Positions 1 through 5,386 of a DNA stretch of 5,386 bases are shown here, in pieces. The stretch is from Clostridiales bacterium. GTDB lineage: Bacteria; Bacillota; Clostridia; Oscillospirales; Oscillospiraceae. The notes under the pieces are model-generated. The model ran no database searches. It saw nothing but the letters and a program-made list of their open reading frames with translations, and was not told where the DNA came from. The translations under genes and the position numbers were made by a program. The stretch is taken from positions 1 to 5,386 of the forward strand of contig JAJQET010000237.1 of NCBI GenBank assembly GCA_021201515.1. The letters are read 5' to 3'. Position 1 is the first letter of the stretch. Each line of letters opens with the position of its first letter.

Positions 1-1
1 T

Positions 2-73
2 GAGGAGACCGTGGCCACCGCATCGGAGCTGATGCAGGCGGTGCTCGACGGAGAAGTGATTTCCCAGCCCTGA
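2..73 (+). CDS. 3' end of an unidentified gene (partial, cut by left edge)
   Basis: The frame starting at base 2 reads 23 codons and ends at TGA 71-73. The peptide ends ...MQAVLDGEVISQP. Nearly all codons end in G or C, as in the real genes of this window. The other two + frames read less naturally: one hits a stop at about base 32, the other is open to about 120 but runs through the promoter region. The tail is too short and featureless to identify a family, so no function is proposed. The downstream trkA promoter lies 19 bases past the stop, so this gene belongs to a separate transcription unit or at least does not need to be cotranscribed with trkA. Confidence 0.5.
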   Translation, partial: EETVATASELMQAVLDGEVISQP

Positions 74-92
74 GGCGGGCGGTGCCTGAACC

Positions 93-121
93 TTTACAAT
101 CCGCCCTGAACATGCTATGAT
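93..121 (+). promoter_or_regulatory. sigma-A-type promoter of the trkA-trkH operon
   Basis: A -35 box TTTACA (93-98) is separated by exactly 17 bases from a -10 box TATGAT (116-121). Each box matches consensus at five of six positions. TG at 113-114 makes an extended -10 (TGC-TATGAT). Transcription should start near base 128, giving a leader of about 78 bases before the trkA ATG. The leader can fold a small hairpin (CAGGT 129-133 with ACCTG 143-147). It is too short for a known c-di-AMP (ydaO-type) riboswitch. Confidence 0.75.
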
Positions 122-205
122 GGTGCCACAGGTGCCTGACCGACCTGCGGGCTGCGGCGTAAAAACGGCCATGCCATCGGCCCTTTCGACATAGGAGAGA
201 GAAAT

Positions 206-1564
206 ATGAAGATATTGGTGGTAGGGTGCGGCAATGTGGGTTACACCATTGCGGAAACCCTGAACCGGGAAAAACACAGTATTACCATCATTGACATTGA
301 TGAGGAAAAGGCGAGTACCATGGCCACCCGGCTGGATGTGGTGTCGGTGGCAGGCAACGGGGCGGCCTACAACGTCCTCAAGGAGGGCGGGGTGAAGGAC
401 TGCGACGTGTTGATTGCCACCACGGGCCAGGATGAGATCAATATGCTCTGCTGTCTGATTGCCAAGAACGAGGGGAAGTGCCGGACGATCGCCCGGGTGC
501 GGAACCCGGAGTATTACAGTGAGATCGACTCCCTCCAGAAGAGCCTGGGCATCGACCTGGTGATCAATCCGGAATCCTCTGCGGCAGAAAGCTGCTATCA
601 GCTGCTGTGGGCGCCGGGGGCCTCCTATGTGGACTCCTTCGCCCAGGGCAAGGTGCTGGTGGTGACGGTGCGCCTGCCGGAGAAATCCCCCTGGGTGCGC
701 AAGAGCCTGAATGAGATCAACCGTGGCTGTCGGGCGCAGTTCCTGATCGCCGTTGTGGAGCGCAAGGGGGAATCCTTTGTGCCCAACGGCTACAGCGTCA
801 TTCAGGAGGGGGATCAGCTGTCCCTGCTGGTGGACAAGGCAGATCTGAACCTGGTGCTGCGCAACATGGGCCTGGTGTTCAAACCGATTAAGAGCGTCCT
901 GATTGGCGGCTGCGGCACCATGGGGTATTATCTGACCAAGCGGCTGCTGAAGGAGCGGGTCAGCGTCAAAATCGTGGAGCCCAATCTGAGCCGCTGCAAC
1001 AAGCTGTGGGATGAGCTGCCGGGCGCCACCGTGTTAAACGGCAGCTTCAACAATGAGCTGTTTCTCCAGGAGGCGGGGATCTCCAATGTGGATGCCGTCG
1101 TCGCCCTGTCCGGCAACGATTCGGATAACATTGTGCTGTCCCTCTACGCCAATAAGGTGACCAACGCCAAGCTCATCACCCGGGTCAACAAGATGACGAT
1201 GGGGGGCGTTCTGTCGGAGATTCCCATCGGCGCCATCGTCTCCCCCAAGGCGCTGACGGCGGAGTACATTCTGCGCTACGCCCGGGCCAGCAGCAGCGAC
1301 GAAAGCGACAGCAGCATGGAGGCGATGCACTTCCTGGCGGACGGGAAGATTGAGGCACTGTCCTTTACCGTGTACAGGGATTCCCCGCTGGTGGGGGTGC
1401 AGTTCAAGTCGCTGCGCCTGCGCAAGGGCGTCCTGTTTGGGGCAATCATTCGGGGGAAATCTGTTATCATCCCATCCGGCGCGGACGCGATTCGGCCCGG
1501 CGATCTGGTGGTCGTCCTGACGGAACATAAGGGGATGCGGAAAATTCGGGACGTATTGGCTTGA
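206..1564 (+). CDS. trkA: TrkA: NAD-binding regulatory subunit of Trk potassium uptake system
   Basis: This is the cytoplasmic gating subunit that docks on the TrkH K+ channel and opens or closes it in response to bound nucleotides. At 452 residues it matches full-length TrkA (about 458 in E. coli) and not the half-size KtrA. It has two tandem RCK modules. The first has GCGNVG at residues 7-12, acidic D30/D32 at the end of the second strand and GNG at 50-52, followed by a TrkA_C (RCK_C) domain at about 145-225. The second has GCGTMG at 235-240 with E258 in the acidic position, followed by a second RCK_C domain at about 370-452. Both nucleotide sites therefore look intact. The ATG is well placed, eight bases after AGGAG (193-197). 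The trkH start lies 16 bases beyond the stop, indicating an operon. RCK_C domains of related K+ regulators bind c-di-AMP; whether this one does cannot be read from the sequence. Confidence 0.96.
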   Translation: MKILVVGCGNVGYTIAETLNREKHSITIIDIDEEKASTMATRLDVVSVAGNGAAYNVLKEGGVKDCDVLIATTGQDEINMLCCLIAKNEGKCRTIARVRNPEYYSEIDSLQKSLGIDLVINPESSAAESCYQLLWAPGASYVDSFAQGKVLVVTVRLPEKSPWVRKSLNEINRGCRAQFLIAVVERKGESFVPNGYSVIQEGDQLSLLVDKADLNLVLRNMGLVFKPIKSVLIGGCGTMGYYLTKRLLKERVSVKIVEPNLSRCNKLWDELPGATVLNGSFNNELFLQEAGISNVDAVVALSGNDSDNIVLSLYANKVTNAKLITRVNKMTMGGVLSEIPIGAIVSPKALTAEYILRYARASSSDESDSSMEAMHFLADGKIEALSFTVYRDSPLVGVQFKSLRLRKGVLFGAIIRGKSVIIPSGADAIRPGDLVVVLTEHKGMRKIRDVLA

Positions 1565-1580
1565 AAAGAGGCACTTATCC

Positions 1581-3023
1581 GTGAATTATATCAGTATTCT
1601 GAACATTCTTGGCTGGATATTCGGCGTAGAGGGGACGCTGATGCTGCTGCCCGCCCTGGTGGCGCTGTTCTATGGGGAGGCCCAGGGCTGGTACTTTGTG
1701 CGGTGCGGGCTGCTCTGCGGGGCACTGGGGTTTGGCCTGACCCGAATCAAAAAGAAGAGCGACCACTTTTATGCCCGGGAGGGCAATGTGACGGTGGCCC
1801 TGTCCTGGATTTTTATGTCCCTGCTGGGGGCGCTGCCCTTCACCCTCAGCGGTGAAATCCCCAGCTATGTGGACGCACTGTTTGAAATCGGCTCCGGCTT
1901 CACCACCACGGGGGCCAGTATTCTGGAGAACGTGGAGAGCCTCAGCCGCTGTATGCTGTTCTGGCGCAGCCTGTCCCACTGGATTGGCGGCATGGGGGTG
2001 CTGGTGTTCGTGATGACCCTGATGCCCATGTCCAACGGCGGCTCCAGCTTCGCCCTGATGCAGGCGGAGAGCACCGGGCCCACGGTGTCCAAGCTGGTGC
2101 CCCATCTGAAGGCCACGGCCCGGAACCTCTATCTGATCTACCTGGGGCTGACGGTGCTGGAAATTCTGTTCCTGCTGGCCGGGGGCATGACCTTTTTTGA
2201 GGCGTCCTGCTACACCTTTGGCACGGTGGGCACCGGCGGCTTCGGGCTGCTCAGTTCTTCCATTGCCAGCTACAGCACCTATATTCAGGTGGTCATCACC
2301 GTGTTCATGGTGCTGTCCGGCATTAACTTCCAGTTCTTTTTCTTCCTGATTCTGCGGCGGTTTGGCGACGCGGTCAAGCTGGAGGAGGTGCGCTGGTACC
2401 TGGCCATCTTCTTTGCCGCGACGGTGGCCATTGCCGTCGGTCTGACGGTGCAGCAGGGCGGGGGCTGGCTCTATAACCTCCAGCAGTCCGCCTTCCAGAC
2501 CGCCAGCATCATGACCACCACCGGCTACGCCACCTGCGACTTTGACCTGTGGCCGGTGTTCTGCAAGGTGATTCTGCTGCTGCTGATGTTCTGCGGGGCC
2601 TGCTCCGGCTCCACCGGCGGCGGCCTGAAGGTCTGCCGGATCATGATTTATTTCAGGGCGGGGATTCGTGAGGCAAAGAACGTTATCTTCCCCAGGCAGG
2701 TGCGCAACGTGCGCTTCAACGGCAGGGCGATGGACAACAAGGTGCTTCGGGCCACCATGATGTTCCTGGGCTGCTACCTGATGATTTATGTGGCATCCAT
2801 GGTCATCATTTCGGTGGACTGCGGGGACCTGACCACCTGCTTTACGGCGGTGGCCGCCACCATCAACAATATCGGCCCCGGATTTGCCGCGGTTGGGCCC
2901 ACCGCCAATTTCAGCTTTTTCAATCCGCTGTCCAAGCTGGTGCTGATTTTTGACATGCTGGCCGGGCGGCTGGAGGTGTTCCCCATGCTGGTGCTGCTTT
3001 TCCCCTCCACCTGGCGGAAATAA
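1581..3023 (+). CDS. trkH: TrkH/TrkG family potassium uptake channel (membrane pore subunit)
   Basis: This is an integral membrane K+ translocating subunit of 480 residues (E. coli TrkH has 483). All four pore-loop repeats of the SKT superfamily are visible with their filter glycines: GFTTTGAS (G111), TVGTGGFG (about G219), MTTTGYAT (G315) and NNIGPG (G432). The conserved HWIGGMGV stretch follows the first pore helix. The glycine-rich intramembrane gating loop, GACSGSTGGGLK, is at 339-350, and GRLEVFP lies close to the C-terminus. Hydrophobic helices flank each repeat throughout. Translation starts at GTG 1581, nine bases after the GAGG-containing site 1565-1571, which overlaps the end of trkA; no earlier in-frame start is better. 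It is cotranscribed and probably translationally linked with trkA. I see no hairpin terminator after the stop, so transcripts may read into the next gene. Confidence 0.96.
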   Translation: MNYISILNILGWIFGVEGTLMLLPALVALFYGEAQGWYFVRCGLLCGALGFGLTRIKKKSDHFYAREGNVTVALSWIFMSLLGALPFTLSGEIPSYVDALFEIGSGFTTTGASILENVESLSRCMLFWRSLSHWIGGMGVLVFVMTLMPMSNGGSSFALMQAESTGPTVSKLVPHLKATARNLYLIYLGLTVLEILFLLAGGMTFFEASCYTFGTVGTGGFGLLSSSIASYSTYIQVVITVFMVLSGINFQFFFFLILRRFGDAVKLEEVRWYLAIFFAATVAIAVGLTVQQGGGWLYNLQQSAFQTASIMTTTGYATCDFDLWPVFCKVILLLLMFCGACSGSTGGGLKVCRIMIYFRAGIREAKNVIFPRQVRNVRFNGRAMDNKVLRATMMFLGCYLMIYVASMVIISVDCGDLTTCFTAVAATINNIGPGFAAVGPTANFSFFNPLSKLVLIFDMLAGRLEVFPMLVLLFPSTWRK

Positions 3024-3026
3024 GTG

Positions 3027-3055
3027 TTGCAAAAAACAGAAAAAGTGGGTATAAT
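3027..3055 (+). promoter_or_regulatory. sigma-A-type promoter of the DUF1858 gene
   Basis: A perfect -10 TATAAT (3050-3055) lies 17 bases after a -35-like TTGCAA (3027-3032, four of six consensus positions). The spacer is A-rich (3031-3044), against a GC-rich genome. The -35 begins three bases after the trkH stop. Transcription should start near 3062, giving a leader of about 20 bases containing the ribosome binding site. Confidence 0.75.
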
Positions 3056-3065
3056 AGAATGTCAT

Positions 3066-3073
3066 AAAGGAGG
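3066..3073 (+). promoter_or_regulatory. strong ribosome binding site, fixes DUF1858 start at 3083
   Basis: AAAGGAGG at 3066-3073 is a near-perfect anti-16S match, nine bases before ATG 3083. It rules out the closer ATG at 3075, which has one base of spacing and lies in another frame. Confidence 0.85.
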
Positions 3074-3082
3074 TATGTCAGA

Positions 3083-3283
3083 ATGTCTGAAATTACAAAA
3101 GACACCATTATCGGTGATGTGCTGCAGTATTCTCCCGCCCTGATTCCGGTTTTCATGGAGGCGGGGATGCACTGCCTGTTCTGCGGCGCTGCCCAGGGCG
3201 AGACCATTGAGGAGGCCTGTGTGGTGCACGGTATCGATCCGGACGAAATGATGGAGCGCATCCATCAGGCGCTGAGCGCCTAA
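3083..3283 (+). CDS. DUF1858 domain protein (hybrid-cluster-protein-associated redox disulfide type)
   Basis: This is a stand-alone 66-residue protein made entirely of one DUF1858 domain. Visible family features are an N-terminal segment like ITKDTIIGDVL, then a helix with SPALIPVFMEAGMHC, a redox-type CxxC (C31-L-F-C34) followed by G35, and the TIEEAC segment with a third cysteine, C46. The family (TIGR03980-like) is named for occurrence near hybrid cluster protein and is common in anaerobes. A disulfide or metal/thiol role is inferred from CxxC; the biochemical function is not established. It has its own promoter, a very strong ribosome binding site and an intrinsic terminator, so it may form a well expressed single-gene unit between the Trk operon and trmK. 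No hybrid cluster protein is in this window. It is predicted cytoplasmic, with no signal peptide or membrane segment. Confidence 0.9.
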   Translation: MSEITKDTIIGDVLQYSPALIPVFMEAGMHCLFCGAAQGETIEEACVVHGIDPDEMMERIHQALSA

Positions 3284-3291
3284 TAAGCGTT

Positions 3292-3323
3292 TTCCCGGAG
3301 GCTGCGCTTCCGGGAATTCTTTT
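3292..3323 (+). terminator. intrinsic (Rho-independent) terminator after the DUF1858 gene
   Basis: A perfect 8-bp stem pairs TTCCCGGA (3292-3299) with TCCGGGAA (3309-3316). It extends inward by a G-U wobble (3300/3308), G-C (3301/3307) and C-G (3302/3306) to a TGC triloop. TTCTTTT (3317-3323) follows at once. It starts nine bases after the DUF1858 stop and ends six bases before the trmK ATG. Confidence 0.85.
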
Positions 3324-3329
3324 GCAGAG

Positions 3330-4067
3330 ATGATGGAACAGCTACAGTTGACGCCCCGCCTACAGGTGGTGGCGGACCTTGTGCCGGAGGGCGCCCGGCT
3401 GGCGGACGTGGGCACAGACCACGCCCACCTCCCCGTCTGGCTGCTGCTGGAGGGCAGAATTTCCGGTGCCATCGCGTCGGACATCCGCCCCGGCCCGCTG
3501 GAGCGGGCGAAGGGGACGGTGGAGGCGTACCGTGTGCAGGAGCGGGTCTCCCTGCGGCTCTGTCCGGGGTTGGAGGGGGTCGCCGCCCACGAGGCGGACA
3601 CCGTGACCATCTGCGGCATGGGCGGCGACATGATGACGGACATTCTGGGGGCCGCCCCCTGGACGAAAGAGGGTGTCACCCTGATTTTGCCGCCCCAGAG
3701 CGGCCAGCCCCGGTTGCGGCGCTGGCTCACGACCCACGGCTATGAAATTCAGCTGGAATGTCTGGCGAAGGAGGCCCATCGTTGGTATCCGGTGCTGCTG
3801 GTGCGGGGCGGCCGCTGCGCCGCCCTCACCGCTCCGGAGGCCCTGGCAGGGCCGGAACGGGCCTGGCGGGAGGAACCGCTGCGGCTGCCCTATCTGCGGT
3901 TCCTGCGCCGGCAGTGCGGCCGACAGCTGGAGGCGGTGCTTCGCTCGGAGAAGGAGGCGGACCTTCCCCGCCGGGCGGAGCTGACGGAGTGCGTAACGGC
4001 GCTGGACCGTTGGATTCAGGCGCGGAGGGAGGCGCATCTACATGACGACTGTGAAGGATATTTATGA
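3330..4067 (+). CDS. trmK: TrmK: tRNA (adenine(22)-N(1))-methyltransferase
   Basis: This SAM-dependent enzyme methylates N1 of A22 in the D-loop region of some tRNAs, mainly serine and tyrosine tRNAs in Bacillus (YqfN). Its 245 residues fit the family (238 in B. subtilis). The Rossmann-fold SAM motif is DVGTDHAHLP at 26-35. An acidic strand end, SDIRPGPLERA, follows at 50-60. The family signature ICGMGGDMM is at 94-102, then LILPPQSG at 118-125 where family members usually have LILQPN. The C-terminal half is helical and rich in Arg and Glu, as expected for the tRNA-contacting coiled-coil domain. ATG 3330 or the adjacent ATG 3333 places the first motif at the normal distance from the N-terminus, but no good ribosome binding site precedes them and a terminator ends six bases upstream. 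The 3' end overlaps the next gene by 26 bases. Confidence 0.93.
   Translation: MMEQLQLTPRLQVVADLVPEGARLADVGTDHAHLPVWLLLEGRISGAIASDIRPGPLERAKGTVEAYRVQERVSLRLCPGLEGVAAHEADTVTICGMGGDMMTDILGAAPWTKEGVTLILPPQSGQPRLRRWLTTHGYEIQLECLAKEAHRWYPVLLVRGGRCAALTAPEALAGPERAWREEPLRLPYLRFLRRQCGRQLEAVLRSEKEADLPRRAELTECVTALDRWIQARREAHLHDDCEGYL
4024..4032 (+). promoter_or_regulatory. ribosome binding site inside trmK, fixes Nif3 start at 4042
   Basis: GGAGGGAGG at 4024-4032 lies within the trmK coding sequence, nine bases before ATG 4042. It supports a 26-base gene overlap and translational coupling of the pair. Confidence 0.75.
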
Positions 4068-4842
4068 CTTTCTGGATACAATGGCCCCGTTTTCCCTTCA
4101 GGAGAACTGGGACAATTCCGGCCTCCTGGTGGGACATGAGCAGGGGGAGGTGACTTCGGTTTTCGTCTCTCTGGACATCACGGAGGACACCATTCAGGAG
4201 GCGGCGGACTGCGGCGCGGAGCTGATGGTCTCCCACCATCCGGTCATCTTCCACCCGGCAAAGACATTGACTGACCGGCGGCTGGACGGTGACGGGAGGA
4301 TTTTGCTCTCCCTGGTGGAGCATCATATGGCGGCCATCTGTTGCCACACCAACCTGGACAGTGTGGAAGGGGGCGTCAACGACGTTTTGGCCAAAGCGCT
4401 GGGGCTGGTGAGAGTGGAGCAGTTGGCCCCGGTCGGGGTGGACTGCTACGACCGGCCCTACGGCATTGGCCGCATCGGGGAACCGCCGGAGCCGGTGCCG
4501 TTGGAGGACTTCCTGACCCTGGTGAAAGAGGCCCTGCACCCCAACGGCCTCCGCTATGTGTCCGGCAGCCGACTGGTGCGGCGGGTGGCGGTAGGCGGCG
4601 GCGCCTGCGGCAGCATGATGGAGGCTGCGGTGCGGGCCGGGTGTGACACCTTCGTCACCAGCGATTTGAAGTATAACGACTTTCTCTCCGCCGCCGCCCT
4701 GGGGCTGAACCTGATCGACGCGGGCCACTTCCCCACGGAAAATCCGGTGACGGAGGTGCTGGCCCACTGGCTGGAGGGTGCCTTTCCGGCGGTGAAAATC
4801 ACAAAATCCGCCGTAAAACGGGAAGTGATTTCCTACGCATAG
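4042..4842 (+). CDS. Nif3-like dinuclear metal center hexameric protein
   Basis: This is a member of the Nif3/YbgI/YqfO (DUF34) family, cytoplasmic proteins that form toroidal hexamers with a two-metal site in each subunit. Members are often labelled GTP cyclohydrolase I type 2-like, but the physiological role is unsettled. The metal ligands known from E. coli YbgI can be recognised: H65-H66 in MVSHHPVIF, D106 in CHTNLDS, and H229 and E233 in DAGHFPTE. N-terminal ENWDNSGLLVG (21-31) and C-terminal VTSDLKYND are also typical. At 266 residues it resembles the compact YbgI form (247) and lacks the PII-like insertion domain of B. subtilis YqfO (about 373). It follows and overlaps trmK, an order common in Firmicutes, so cotranscription is very likely. 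The site looks complete, with no sign of decay. Confidence 0.94.
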   Translation: MTTVKDIYDFLDTMAPFSLQENWDNSGLLVGHEQGEVTSVFVSLDITEDTIQEAADCGAELMVSHHPVIFHPAKTLTDRRLDGDGRILLSLVEHHMAAICCHTNLDSVEGGVNDVLAKALGLVRVEQLAPVGVDCYDRPYGIGRIGEPPEPVPLEDFLTLVKEALHPNGLRYVSGSRLVRRVAVGGGACGSMMEAAVRAGCDTFVTSDLKYNDFLSAAALGLNLIDAGHFPTENPVTEVLAHWLEGAFPAVKITKSAVKREVISYA

Positions 4843-4846
4843 GTAC

Positions 4847-4875
4847 TTGCGCAGACAGGGTCGCTATGCTATAAT
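4847..4875 (+). promoter_or_regulatory. sigma-A-type promoter with extended -10, upstream of yebC
   Basis: TGC-TATAAT (4867-4875) is a perfect extended -10. It lies 17 bases after TTGCGC (4847-4852), a weak -35 matching only TTG. The extended -10 can compensate for a poor -35. Transcription should start near 4882, leaving a leader of about 59 bases. The promoter begins four bases past the Nif3 gene stop. Confidence 0.78.
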
Positions 4876-4890
4876 CATTTATTATGATGC

Positions 4891-4911
4891 TTTTCGGGCT
4901 GCGCCTGAAAA
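4891..4911 (+). other. hairpin in the yebC leader (possible attenuator or upstream terminator)
   Basis: Bases 4891-4899 pair with 4903-4911 in a 9-bp stem with one G-U pair (4896/4906) and a TGC triloop. A run of six T follows at 4919-4924, but only after a seven-base gap, so it is not a canonical terminator. It lies after the predicted yebC transcription start. It could end Nif3 transcripts, damp yebC expression, or protect the 5' end of the mRNA. The function is inferred. Confidence 0.45.
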
Positions 4912-4940
4912 CAGATGATTTTTTGAAGGGAAGATGAACC

Positions 4941-5386
4941 ATGTCCGGACATTCCAAGTGGCATAACATTCAAAAAACGAAGGGCGCGGCCGACGCCAAG
5001 CGCTCTCAGGCGTTCACCAAGATCGCCCGTGAAATGATCGTGGCCGTTAAGACCGGCGGCAGCGGCGACCCCAAGAACAACTCCAAGCTGGCTACGGTCA
5101 TCGCCAAGGCCAAGGCCGTGAATATGCCCAAGGACAACATCAAGCGCACCATCGACAAGGCGCTGGCTTCTGGCGGTGGCGACAACTACGAGACTTTGCA
5201 GTTCGAGGGCTACGGTCCCTCCGGCGTGGCGGTCATCGTGGAGGCCCTGACCGACAACCGCAACCGCACCGCCCCCAACATCCGCCACCTGTTCGACAAG
5301 TACAACGGTAATCTGGGCGCCAACGGCTTCGTGTCCTGGAAAATAGAGCGCAAGGTCAAGATCGTCATAAAAAACGATGACGAGGA
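4941..5386 (+). CDS. yebC: YebC/PmpR/TACO1 family protein (partial, cut by right edge)
   Basis: The frame from ATG 4941 stays open to the window end, giving 148 codons plus two bases of a protein usually about 240 residues long. The N-terminus carries the family signature MSGHSKWHNIQ, followed by the lysine-rich DAKRSQAFTKIAREM segment (19-33). NMPKDNIKR, FEGYGPSGVAVIVE, LTDNRNRTA and NGNLGANG (122-129) are all characteristic. Members were described as DNA-binding regulators; mitochondrial TACO1 and more recent bacterial work point to a role in translation, helping ribosomes through proline-rich stretches. AAGGGAAG (4926-4933) lies seven bases before the ATG; the ATG at 4934 is out of frame. 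It has its own promoter. The last 15 or so codons are unusually A-rich, and the usual RKG motif reads RKV here. Confidence 0.94.
   Translation, partial: MSGHSKWHNIQKTKGAADAKRSQAFTKIAREMIVAVKTGGSGDPKNNSKLATVIAKAKAVNMPKDNIKRTIDKALASGGGDNYETLQFEGYGPSGVAVIVEALTDNRNRTAPNIRHLFDKYNGNLGANGFVSWKIERKVKIVIKNDDE

Noticed and set aside
74..89. Possible terminator of the upstream gene (AGGC paired with GCCT)
   Set aside because: The stem is only four pairs and no T-run follows.
128..205. Riboswitch (for example the c-di-AMP sensing ydaO type) in the trkA leader
   Set aside because: The predicted leader is only about 78 bases and shows only a small hairpin, without the multi-helix architecture of that class.
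1575..3065. Long minus-strand open frame of 496 residues opposite trkH
   Set aside because: It is the antisense shadow of a GC-rich membrane protein gene: a low-complexity His/Gln/Gly/Pro-rich product with no family features, while the + strand frame has all TrkH motifs.
3360..4045. Several overlapping open frames on both strands within trmK
   Set aside because: Composition is Arg/Pro/Gly/Ala-rich with no motifs. TrmK signatures in the + frame from 3330 explain the region.
3826..4767. Minus-strand open frame of 313 residues opposite trmK and the Nif3 gene
   Set aside because: It is a His/Gln/Pro/Arg-rich shadow typical of antisense reading of high-GC genes, and spans two well supported + strand genes.
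1..5386. CRISPR array, insertion sequence, prophage or tRNA/rRNA gene
   Set aside because: No regularly spaced repeats, inverted terminal repeats, transposase or phage motifs, or cloverleaf signatures were seen. The window is densely filled with core genes on one strand.
1..5386. Relation to phage phiX174, whose genome has the same length as the window
   Set aside because: The content is bacterial trk, trmK, nif3-like and yebC genes with high GC. The equal length is coincidental.

Overview
The window is bacterial chromosomal DNA of a core, housekeeping character. It is GC-rich with G/C-dominated third codon positions, uses strong AAAGGAGG-type Shine-Dalgarno sites, and has sigma-A-type promoters with TATAAT or TATGAT boxes. 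The TrmK-Nif3 gene pair and a free-standing DUF1858 redox-disulfide protein suggest an anaerobic Gram-positive, most likely a high-GC clostridial gut bacterium of the Oscillospiraceae type (Oscillibacter/Flavonifractor-like). That placement is inferred from gene content and style, not from a database search. All genes lie on the + strand.

Layout. Bases 2-73 hold the last codons of an unidentified gene. A 132-base gap follows with a good promoter (93-121) and a short leader. Next come trkA (206-1564) and a TrkH/TrkG-type potassium channel gene (1581-3023), separated by 16 bases and surely one operon: the soluble nucleotide-binding gate and the membrane pore of a Trk K+ uptake system. Directly after the trkH stop a second promoter (3027-3055) drives a 66-residue DUF1858 protein with a CxxC motif (3083-3283). 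This gene is closed by a textbook intrinsic terminator (3292-3323) that ends only six bases before the trmK start. trmK (tRNA m1A22 methyltransferase, 3330-4067) overlaps by 26 bases a Nif3-family dinuclear-metal protein gene (4042-4842). A third promoter (4847-4875, perfect extended -10) and a leader with a hairpin precede yebC (from 4941), which runs off the right edge after 148 codons.

How the genes work together. The Trk pair is a clear functional unit for K+ homeostasis. TrmK and Nif3 are a translationally coupled pair common in Firmicutes, although a shared function is not known. YebC is a translation-associated or regulatory factor with its own promoter. The DUF1858 protein is a small likely redox protein with no obvious functional tie to its neighbours.

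I found no mobile element, CRISPR array, tRNA or rRNA, and no convincing new system. The points most worth a second look are the terminator pressed against the trmK start without a ribosome binding site, the unusual A-rich end of yebC at the window edge, the apical loop sequence shared by two hairpins, and the repeat pair and hairpin around the trkA promoter.
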